DNA from: Micrasema longulum
Taxonomy: Eukaryota > Arthropoda > Insecta > Trichoptera > Brachycentridae
Reading direction: 5' to 3'
NCBI GenBank assembly: GCA_022494885.1
Contig: JAGVSM010002659.1
Span: 24,867 to 88,866 of the forward strand
Length of the DNA stretch: 64,000 nucleotides
Below the pieces are notes generated by a model that was given only the letters and a program-made list of their open reading frames with translations, searched no databases and was not told the origin of the DNA. The position numbers and the translations under genes are program-made. Positions 55,095-64,000 of this stretch are shown here, one piece after another (positions within the stretch are counted from its first letter, which is position 1; each line of letters begins with the position of its first letter).

Positions 55095-57106
55095 ACAATT
55101 TATAGTGAACGACGGAAACAAGACTACATTTAAATAAGTCAAAGGCCTCTTTAAAACGCCCAATATCAGGCGTTTTTATTGTTAACCCCTACGAGCTAAA
55201 TAAAATTAGTGTTAAAAAATACACAATTAAAAGGTATAAATTTCATGAGTAAATTTGTTTATTTTTAGCGCTTTTTGGGTCGTTGTTGTGTTATACACAT
55301 ATTTTTTAGGCAAGAGTTCTTCAATGTGCGCAATGGGAGCTTTAACTCATTAACTATTAAGGAATTATAAAAATTATAAATATGAAAGATCTTAGAACTA
55401 CTAAATATAGTCAACAAATTACAAAATCGGTATAGTTTCTATTTTTTTATGTTAGACAATGGTAATACAATAACTAATTAATTTAATGGACAACAATTCA
55501 ATATCTCTAATTGTGTTAATTTTCCCGACACATCCCGATCGCAGGTTTCGGTTGAAACGAAGTCTCGGGCAATTTTTGTCTGAAACTGAAAATTCAGTCG
55601 TCCATTAACAAATTGCATATGGAAAATAAAATATTTATTACACTTCAGGTGTCATTCTAGGATAACATTCAGGATGTTGAATATTTGAGTGAACAAAACC
55701 TTTCAAATCATCGTTTCTTATAAATCTTTTGTAGGCAGTGGAATGTAGAAGATAAATGGACAACCCACGATTGAACGAATAAAAAATATTAAAACGGTCT
55801 CATGGAAATGATTTATTTATTTCGCCGAGACAAGTTGGAACGCGTCGCCGTCGCCCGTCGCCCGTCGCTTGTCGCAGGCGAAGGCAGTCATAAAAAATGC
55901 AATTTGGCATTTTAACGTACTGGGCATTGTGCCTTGTGCATTGTGCCTTGTGCTTGTGGTTTATTAAATTAGTGATGCTACTACCCGGTTATTTGAATAA
56001 CATAATTCTATCATAATCTCCGATTACTTTTCTAATTCTCGTTAATGAACTTTCGATTGCGTATACCGGTTAAATATGAAGGTTTGACTATGTTCGCAAT
56101 CATAATACATAATTGGTTACCCGTGCGGATTTTTGTTAATCTCTATAAAATGGCATCTTCCTCTTTGTGCTCCAGTATGGTCATCTCATTCGGTATTTTA
56201 TATAAAGCCTGTCGTAAGTACATTGGTAAAACGTCTCTGCGCTTTTTCCAGTATGTCAATGTGTACTTTGTGAAATTAGCATTCCATACTTGGAAGGCTG
56301 TTAAAGGGTTATTTAATTATATTCTTTATTGTAATAGTTTAGATAATCAAAAAGTATTAAAAAAAACAATAGCAATTCAAATGAGGTACAAAAGTATCGA
56401 ATATTATTCTAGGAAATCCCGAAAAAAGCTAAAATCTTTAGAAAAAATCCCCGGAAATAAATCGAATTCTTAAAAAACTCATGAATCAAAAATTAAATTA
56501 ATAAAAAATCCAGATATTTTTTTTTTCAATTAAATTTGAAAGTCAATTGGTTATTTTACCCTAACCAGCAATACCGAATACTTTTTGCCATGGCTGATAA
56601 TTAAAGTTGACAGATCAATGGGTTATTTCAATAACAGGTTTTTATTTGCAACAATCGGTTATGTCCATCACGAAAGTTCTCATATTAGCCTTTTTATTGG
56701 TATGTATACGAGAACGCGTCTCTCCGAAGGTTAAACTCTGGTAAAAAGGCACAAAAACAAAATCTACCAACTGGTGGATTTCATTTAAAGGGCCAGTTGT
56801 GCCAAAAATAAATACTTTTTTGGATCCAACTTTATGTGGTGCAATTGACCCCTGTTAATTGATCGGGTTAGGTTAGTAAAGAAAACATGCTCTCTATTAC
56901 CAAATAATGAAACCTTCCTAACCAGTTTTGTCAAAAATAATTAAACTAAGAAGAGCCTTACCGATCCTAAAAATATTGTATTAAACTAGCCGGCAACTGT
57001 TACACGCTAGGCTCAGTTGATTGATTAGGATCTCGGGCGCGGTGAAATTTCCCCCCTTTCAGCCTCACAATTAATATTTTTCTGTGCGGTCAATCTAAAT
57101 GCAATA
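55095..57106. other. Intergenic stretch
   Basis: Contains a CGTCGCCCGTCGCCCGTCGC short tandem near 55845 and a GTGCCTTGTGCATT tandem near 55928. Apart from one ORF listed separately, nothing recognisable. Confidence 0.4.
56045..56473 (+). CDS. Unrecognised 142-codon ORF
   Basis: Starts at ATG 56045. Hydrophobic in the first half (TMFAIIIHNWLPVRIFVNLY), basic in the second (SRKSRKKLKSLEK). No domain recognised and no splice context. Long for this base composition but may be chance. Confidence 0.2.
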   Translation: MNFRLRIPVKYEGLTMFAIIIHNWLPVRIFVNLYKMASSSLCSSMVISFGILYKACRKYIGKTSLRFFQYVNVYFVKLAFHTWKAVKGLFNYILYCNSLDNQKVLKKTIAIQMRYKSIEYYSRKSRKKLKSLEKIPGNKSNS

Positions 57107-57418
57107 TATAGTGCAGGCAATTGGTAAAATAAACCAAAGTAGGGAAGAAAATGCCGAACACTCCTCTAGTGCAACGGAAGGACTGTTGACTGCTGCCAAC
57201 AGGCCGGCTTCTCCTGAAGAGTTTTAAGTGGTTTCCTCTCCACATGAAAATGCTGAGAAGTTCCCGATTGGTCCACATAAATATATCCCTCCTGATCCTA
57301 ACAGTTTAGATAAATTTAAAGAAATTTAATTGCAGAAAAATCCACCTTTTTATATATAAACCTTGTATATTATAAGCAAGGTAAATAATAAAGCAACTCC
57401 CATATAAAAAAATAAAAA
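57107..57418 (+). mobile_element. Poly-A retroposon family R, copy 2, with 15-bp target duplication
   Basis: AATCTAAATGCAATA flanks it at 57092-57106 and 57419-57433. Begins TATAGTGCAGGCAATTGG, about 18 bp further 5' than copy 1. Ends CAACTCCCATAT plus an A-rich tail. Confidence 0.92.
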
Positions 57419-57497
57419 AATCTAAATGCAATAAAGAATAATCTGTCACATGTTACGAAAACCACACAAAATTTACAGATATAATACACTAAATTTA

Positions 57498-57672
57498 GCG
57501 GCGGCCTCCATGGTGTAGTGTTTAAGAAGATTGGCTCGCGCACCGAAGATTCCGGGTTCGATTCCCGGCGAGTACACAAAAATTAAATGTGATTTTTCTC
57601 AAACCTGGGTGTACTGTGCTGTAAATCACCACTGTAATTGGGCCTTAAGGGCTGTTGTGGTGCAAAAAAAAA
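57498..57672 (+). mobile_element. tRNA-derived SINE, family S1 (full length)
   Basis: GCGGCCTCCATGGTGTAGTG, B box GGGTTCGATTCCCGG, and a body ending TTGTGGTGC with an A tail. Confidence 0.88.
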
Positions 57673-57954
57673 TCTAAAAAGTTCGATTAGTAAGCGATTA
57701 TCAATCGGCATCATTTTCATACGCGAAACTGTACACCATGAGGCCGACTAATCTCCACTTGATTTTTATAGAAAATTTTTCTTCCGAGTAGAAACTAAAT
57801 AAATAAAACCAAAGAAGAAAATAATTAATAAGTATCCACCCACCCTAATGTTACCGGACCGAGCGGATTGACGCGATACGTGCGAAATAGGCCCGTGCAT
57901 GACAGACGGAATCAATCATTTTTAGAATAATAATATATAAAATATTCTCAAAGG

Positions 57955-58020
57955 GTCCCGGGTTCGATTCTCGGTGGGATCAAAATAAATGTGAATTTTC
58001 TCAAACCTGGGTTGTTAAAA
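57955..58020 (+). mobile_element. SINE S1 fragment
   Basis: GGTCCCGGGTTCGATTCTCG then TGTGAATTTTCTCAAACCTG; 5' and 3' parts missing. Confidence 0.7.
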
Positions 58021-58234
58021 ATGAATTACTATTTATTTTTTTAACTTAAAAGTAATTTTACGCAATAAAAATAAGTGAAAATAAAAACAAAATTATATGC
58101 TAACGACTACAACTAGGAAAATAATATTCCTAATCCCTTAACATAAAACTAATACGTAGTGCCTGAGTTGAACTAACACTAACATAATGGGTTTATGATG
58201 TTTATTTATTTTATTAATTTATTTCACTGTTTTT

Positions 58235-58390
58235 GCAATGTACACCGGTTCTTTGTTTCAGGTCCCCACTAGCTAGGACTTTTGAAAGTTTAGGCAGAAT
58301 CTTTTTTGTTACATGTGTTTTTCATTGGATGATAATTAATATTAAACAAACACAAAAATACAAAAAAGTAAACACCAATTCATTTTAATT
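58235..58390 (+). repeat. Interspersed repeat E, copy 2
   Basis: TTCTTTGTTTCAGGTCCCCA, TAGCTAGGA and TTACATGTGTTTTT in the same order as at 24395-24470. Confidence 0.6.
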
Positions 58391-58484
58391 TAAATTACAA
58401 AGTATACTCGTACATCTATACATAATTTAATAAATTTATAGTTCTAAATTTTGTAATACAAAAAGCTTTCTTTTGACATTCCTA

Positions 58485-59725
58485 AAGGAGTCAAGCAGGG
58501 ATGTGTAATGTCACCATGGTTGTTCAACATATACATCGATAATTCGATAATCGTATGAAACAATTGAGAGATTTAAGAATGGGAGCAAATATAAGTAATA
58601 TAACCTTAGAGTAATAACACGCTACTGGCTAATAGAGTCGCCCATACGAGCAAAAACTATTATATGATTATAAACCACGAAGTTAGCTACGGTTTACAGC
58701 AATACAACGGTCCGTATGTACTCAGGTCGAGAATTGCAAACGTAAACCGGAACCGTCCGTTACACGTTTGCTGTTGAACTAAAAACCAAACCAAACATTT
58801 GTAACGCTTTTGTTCTATGCAATAGAGCTAAAGAGCTTCTCTAGAGTATTATTAGTCTGAGGATATAACTGTTAATTTCTTTTGTACGCTATTGATGCCA
58901 TGCTTCTTGCTAGCAGCAAAGAAGACCTGCAATTCTTGGTAACAAAAGTCTACGATGTATGCAGGAAAAGCGATTTGCTAATTAATGTTGACAAATCGAA
59001 AGCAATGGTTTTTGTAAGGGATGAAAGTGTAATTGAATGTGAGATCAGTGTGAACAGAGATATTCTGAATCAAGTAGAAGAATTTGTGTATCTGGGAAGT
59101 ATGTTTACGAAAGATGGAAAGACTGAGAAAGATATTAATAGTAGGGTGAGTGCCGGGAATATGGTGAACGGTGCACTGAAATTTACCTCGGCAAATAAAT
59201 GTTTGTCGCAGGAGGCAAAATTAGCAGTTCACAATGGAGTTTTAATGCCGACCTAAATGCATGAAAGCGAAGTACGGAATTGGAAAAGTAATTATGAAAG
59301 TTGGATGAATGCTGTCGAAATGCGATCTCTAAAGCGAATGTGTGGTAAAACGATGTATGATAGGTGCACAAATGTCAAGATCCGTGCACTGTGTAGGGCT
59401 GAGACAAGCATTATCGACGAATTAAAGAAAGGGGCGCTGCGTTGGTTTGGACACGTAGAGCGAATGGACAGCGAAAGAACGGCTAAAAGGATCTACTATG
59501 CGAATGTTGATGGATGCAGAAAACGAGGAAGATCGAGAAAGGTATGGCACGATCAAATCCAACAAGTAATTGAAAATGGACATGTCAAGAGTAGGAATAA
59601 TCGGCGTGCATGAGAATATGTATAAATGTAGAGAAAGCGAGGTCTGAATGCTAAGACACAGTGATATGGCGTTCTATCTTCTTTGCCTACCCTTACGGGG
59701 AAACGGCGTGATGCTTTGTTTGTGT
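58485..59725 (+). pseudogene. Non-LTR RT fragment, split by MITE B
   Basis: VKQGCVMSPWLFNIYID (RT motif B) lies at 58487-58540. After the MITE come YAIDAMLLASSKEDLQ (YADD decayed to YAID), INVDKSKAMVFVRDE, EEFVYLGSMFTKDGK, NAVEMRSLKRMCGKT and LRWFGHVERMDSERTAK. A stop at about 59255 separates two ORFs. The 3' end CCTACCCTTACGGGGAAACG matches the tail at 25840. Confidence 0.88.
58605..58858 (-). mobile_element. MITE family B, copy 3, inserted in LINE
   Basis: Complement of copy 1 (41730-41970), with GAAGTTAGCTACGGTTTACA, ACGTTTGCTGTTGAAC and TATGCAATAGAGCTAAAGAG. It separates the RT motif B and motif C parts of the surrounding LINE. Confidence 0.85.
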
Positions 59726-60603
59726 TTGTTCGTTCTCAATTTTGTAATGGAAATAGTTCTCTTGTTTTTTACTACCAAGATCAAAACATTTGTTAAAACT
59801 ATTTATCAATTTGATGTATAATGTATGTAGTGTGTTCCGAGCATTTAAGTATCCAGACATTACATGTTAAATTACCATACAAAATGTATGTTAAGTACCT
59901 TTGTTCATGTTATTATGTCAAACATAAAAATAATTTCTGTGATATCATCAATCGATTCGGACGGGTGAGTCGAATTGAGATTTAGCTAAATATAGTTCAA
60001 TAGACGACGCATTCAAATCCATTGACTCGGAATTGTTGTCCGAGATTTATTTTGTTATTTGCGAGCGTGACTTGACTTGTAAAATAACGTTTATTGGACG
60101 AAAGTACACAATACAGGGCTTACAAATTAGCAACATACCGGGTTTCGGCTTAGTTTCGACATTTCGAAAAAAAACTTTAGACTATTTTTGTAAAAATATA
60201 TTGACAAATAAAAGCTCAGAATTCAAATACATATATACATGAGATCATGATTACATAGAAAGGTGTTTTTTCCATTGAAATATTTCAGTCACAAGTGTAA
60301 AAAAAAGAATAATATTAATGAATAAAAAATACATTGCGTTTCCATGTTTGTTTTTTACAACCAAGAAAGTCTAAAAAATATATATACCGAACACATTCAC
60401 GTCATTGAATATTAATTAAATCATGTTGATTTAAACTTTAAGACTTTAAACAATCAACAAACGTTGATTTCCTACTCTTGTACCTAAATGCTAAATTAAT
60501 GATTTGGAGATACTAAAATGAACTTTTAAGGTAATACATTAAGTACTTAACACAATTAATCTTTCTTGTATACAGAGATTGAACCGAAATATGAATAAAA
60601 ATA
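59726..60603. other. Intergenic stretch, nothing recognisable
   Basis: AT-rich; the ORF at 60033-60242 shows no domain. Confidence 0.45.
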
Positions 60604-61128
60604 TACAATATTACAATATTTGAGTTTCTCCAAACATTCGTAGACAAAAGACTGGATTTCACCCCTTCGGGAGTCATTAAGATTAACAAATTACAACAGG
60701 GATGGAGAATACCCTAAATAAGGTAATATGGAAGTCTAGGCATTTACAGAGCTTATGACCTGTCATGGGCTGGTTTAAGTGGCCACTTTACACACAAATA
60801 TTGTAATGAAACCAACTGGTCCAAGAAGTTAAAAAAATGTTTTCAGGCGTTGCTTAATATGTGAAATAATTTAGTCAGATGAATCTCTTCACAATAATAA
60901 AGGTTTCAGCTCTTTAACTTTACTTAAATTAACAAATGGAAGAATTAAGAAAAATGGATGTTCAAACATGGGCATAATGGTGAATGTTGCACAGTGTGTA
61001 AAGTGGCCACTTAAACCAGTCAATGACAGGTCATAAGCCCTGTAAATGCCTAGACTTCCATATTCCCTTATTTAGGGTATTCTCCATCCCTGCTGTAATT
61101 TGTTAATATACAATATTGATCAACAGAT
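60604..61128. mobile_element. MITE family A, copy 9 (longest)
   Basis: Outer arm TTGAGTTTCTCCAAACATTC, TAGACAAAAGACTGGATTTC, inner arm ACAAATTACAACAGGGATGG. The right inner arm ends CCATCCCTGCTGTAATTTGT. A 13-bp direct repeat AATATACAATATT lies at both ends (about 60600 and 61117) and may be the target duplication. Confidence 0.88.
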
Positions 61129-61129
61129 T

Positions 61130-62960
61130 ATTTTTTAGAAGTGCAAAATCAACTATCAATAGTATTGCAAAAGTAAATGTTTCTGAGATACTTCAGTGAA
61201 TATTGTTCTAGATGTGAGGTATCAATCAACGAGTTTAATATATTTTTTTAAATATAAAGAACTGTATTACGAAAAAAAGCAGCTCTGCTCAAAACAAAAA
61301 TTCTGAAATAGTTTTAATCCGGTTAAGAAATTATTTTTATAGAGCAGTTTTGAAGACAACAAAAATGCGTGTTAATTTACTTATGTGGCTCTAGAATAAA
61401 CTTATTTACAGAACTTATCTTCGTTGTAAGAATTATGCTTAGACCATAAATCTATATAAACACCAATCGAGAGTGATGAAATCTCAAGGTTATTATTATC
61501 AAAGTTCCCGAGAGCAATGAAATACTGGGTTTTGTCGAGAAATGTTATGGTTCCGTTGTGTAGCGTCGCGGACTTCGGAAATATTGATTTTTATTTTCTA
61601 GTTTTTTACTAAGAAATTGCACAAAAATCCTAATATTTTTTGCATGCATCTTTTTAAAACCTTACCCACTCTTTTAGAAATTTAAGATTGTTTTTCCGAA
61701 TAAGAAATTATGTGCGCACATTTGGCAAAATGGGCTTGAATAAAATTAACAATCGACCCTTAAAACGTTTTACATGCGTTATTTTACGTTATCTGCTGTT
61801 GAATACAGTTTGTGTTGTATTACAGTAGAGCTGAGGCATTCGGTATTTTAAAATTAAATAGATTTCCAACAGGAACGTAGTGAGAATACAACCCCATACT
61901 CTGTATTTATGTATACTTCATATCATAACAAATAATATTTGACAAAGTATGAAACAGTAATTTCACTTTTTTTTTTATAGCCACACATTTTTGTCATTTA
62001 TTTTACGATACTATTTAGCTGCATTTGGTAGAAAAAAGACAAAATTTGTTTACATATCAAACAATTTATTTGTAAATTATTAAAACACATTACTTATTTA
62101 TATTCTTAACTCTCCGCAATATAAATTAAAGGCAAAAGATGCCGGACGATGAGAATATTCTTCTCCATAATATTTATTAATTACGCAATGCAAAATGTAT
62201 TTAGCGCAGCGGCATTCTAATCTCACATCAAAAGATTGACTAAACAAATAATTAATTTTCAATTAATTTAACATAGATGTTTACAAATATAAAAGCACTT
62301 TACTTGTTTCTATTCGTTTACACGGAATAGATAGAAACAATAAACATGTTTAATACACGAATCGTTCACAGAGGCGTGGCAATAATTTTATATTTTAAAA
62401 TCTAGCAAACAAACCGTTATTTTGCAGGCGTGTTTTAATTAAGTTTTACTAAATTGCCGTCACATATTTTAATTAACATAAATTATTTTATGTTTGTATA
62501 ATAATAAAGCACGCCTTAATAGGTTTCTGCTCAAACGCCCCGATTCTGAGCTTTTTATTTTTAAAATAACAAAAGAACAGCGGTAGTATTAAAAAATTCC
62601 GAGAACAGACTGTTTTGTGAAACTGGATTGAGAGAATGGCCATATTTAGTCATAAAACCGTTACTGTATCCGTGACTTCTAGAAACATGAAACGTCTAGG
62701 CATCTTAGCTGTTAGCAGGAGCTTCCAATACGACATTTATAAGTATAAATATCCTAGTCCACGATTCGAATACCTTTGAAGTGCGTCGTATTCAATTTTA
62801 TTAGGTATTGTATTCTGAAGATATTACGAATTACGACAGTGATGAAACCGGTCACATTATTTCATTTTTTTTTATTTAAGCATAACTCGTCATTTATTTA
62901 TGTTTATTAACTTCAATTGCAATCAATTGATTCAGGATTCAGTTGGTGCAAGATGTACAT
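61130..62960. other. Intergenic stretch; one weak ribozyme-like motif
   Basis: No ORF or shared repeat. Near 62816-62858, CTGAAGA...GATGAAACCGGTCAC resembles the GAAACCGGT side of the motif at 51428, but no clear stem II is visible. Confidence 0.35.
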
Positions 62961-62984
62961 AAAGGTAAATATAGTAATCCGAAG

Positions 62985-64000
62985 AGAATATACTTCAGGG
63001 TTACAAATGATGTCATCCGAAGAGACTGTTTATCAGGGTTACAAATTATGTCATTCCAAGATACTGAATTTCGGGGTTACAAATGATGTCATCCTCAGAG
63101 AATGCATTTTAGGGATCCAAATAATGTCATCTGAAGAGAATGCGTTTCGGGGTTACAAATTACGTCATCCTAAGATAATGCATTTCAAGATTACAAATAA
63201 CCTCATTCTATGATTATGCCTTTTGGGGTTACAAATAATGTCGACTGAAGAGAATGCATTTCGGGGTTACAAATTATGTCATCCTCAGAGAATGCATTTC
63301 AGGGATCCAAATAATGTCATCTGAAGATAATGCCTTTTGGGGTTACAAATAATGTCGTCTGAAGAGAATGCGTTTCAGGGTTACAAATGATGGCATCTGA
63401 AGATAATGCCTTTCGGGGTTACAAATGATGTCAATCGAAGATAATGCATTTCGGGGTTACAAATGATGGCATCTGAAGATAATGCCTTTCGGGGTTACAA
63501 ATGATGTCAATCGAAGATAATGCATTTCGGGGTTACAAATGATGGCATCTGAAGATAATGCCTTTCGGGGTTACAAATGATGTCAATCGAAGATAATGCA
63601 TTTCGGGGTTACAAATGATGGCATCTGAAGATAATGCCTTTCGGGGTTACAAATGATGTCAATCGAAGATAATGCATTTCGGGGTTACAAATGATGGCAT
63701 CTGAAGATAATGCCTTTCGGGGTTACAAATGATGTCAATCGAAGATAATGCATTTCGGGGTTACAAATGATGGCATCTGAAGATAATGCCTTTCGGGGTT
63801 ACAAATGATGTCAATCGAAGATAATGCATTTCGGGGTTACAAATGATGGCATCTGAAGATAATGCCTTTCGGGGTTACAAATGATGTCAATCGAAGATAA
63901 TGCATTTCGGGGTTACAAATGATGGCATCTGAAGATAATGCCTTTCGGGGTTACAAATGATGTCAATCGAAGATAATGCATTTCGGGGTTACAAATGATG
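62985..64000 (+). repeat. 38/76-bp satellite array running off the right edge
   Basis: The basic unit is 38 bp, around TTTCGGGGTTACAAATGATG. From about 63397 two 38-bp types alternate as a 76-bp higher-order unit (type 1 with GATGTCAATCGAAG, type 2 with GATGGCATCTGAAG). Copies start at 63400, 63476, 63552 and so on, almost identical to the edge. From 62985 to 63396 units are diverged (TCCGAAGAGA, ATCCAAATAATGTCATC), as expected at an array border. Confidence 0.96.

Noticed and set aside
62812..62860. Second hammerhead-like motif (CTGAAGA ... GAAACCGGTCAC)
   Set aside because: No convincing stem II between the two core parts; kept only as a note in the stretch description.
62917..63213. 98-codon ORF in the right-edge satellite
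   Set aside because: Lies at the diverged border of the tandem array; the peptide repeat simply mirrors the DNA repeat.
63397..64000. CRISPR-like regular repeat
   Set aside because: No unique spacers; it is a continuous satellite in a eukaryotic genome.

Overview
The window is nuclear DNA of an arthropod, most probably an insect. It is AT-rich and intron-bearing, with short spliced exons (GT/AG borders), non-LTR retrotransposons with RNase H domains, a Penelope-like element, a maT-type mariner, tRNA-derived SINEs and many foldback MITEs. The order cannot be fixed from sequence alone. Repeat density fits a large beetle or bug genome, but that is a guess.

Five host genes can be read by joining exons in phase. 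(1) 505-5582, minus: the 5' end of DDX46/Prp5, with an RS domain and the KKWSLEDD linker; its helicase exons lie off the left edge. (2) 12507-13283, plus: a complete three-exon group XII secreted phospholipase A2. (3) 17893-22322, minus: a complete four-exon myotrophin of 116 residues. (4) 29085-33997, minus: a complete five-exon eIF4E of 212 residues. (5) 39887-41387, minus: the 3' half of a C-type-lectin-like secreted protein with a long Lys/Arg-rich tail; its 5' exons were not found. These genes are functionally unrelated and show no operon-like organisation.

The remainder is mostly repeats. Non-LTR fragments of at least six kinds lie at 1.5, 6, 8, 11-12, 14-16.6, 25.7, 31.7, 42-44.5, 48, 50.6 and 58.5-59.7 kb. 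A GIY-YIG-encoding Penelope-like fragment sits inside a Jockey-like reverse transcriptase at 43.6-44.2 kb, and a hammerhead-like motif lies at 51.43 kb. A mariner with TIRs and TA duplication occupies 53.24-54.53 kb. MITE family A has nine copies, and tRNA-type SINEs have several. Tandem arrays have periods of 63 bp (20.9-21.4 kb, in a myotrophin intron), about 120 bp (25.9-27.1 kb) and 38/76 bp (63.0 kb to the right edge).

The most notable structures are: an inverted duplication (18.4-19.2 kb and 34.5-35.3 kb) carrying a THAP-like first exon in each arm; an 813-bp MITE with its pre-insertion site still visible in a neighbouring repeat unit and a 236-bp foldback nested inside; an apparently undescribed poly-A retroposon with two copies, each with exact 15-bp target duplications; a long pre-miRNA-like hairpin at 24.15 kb; and the higher-order satellite at the right edge. 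I saw nothing I would call a new molecular system beyond these mobile and structural elements.
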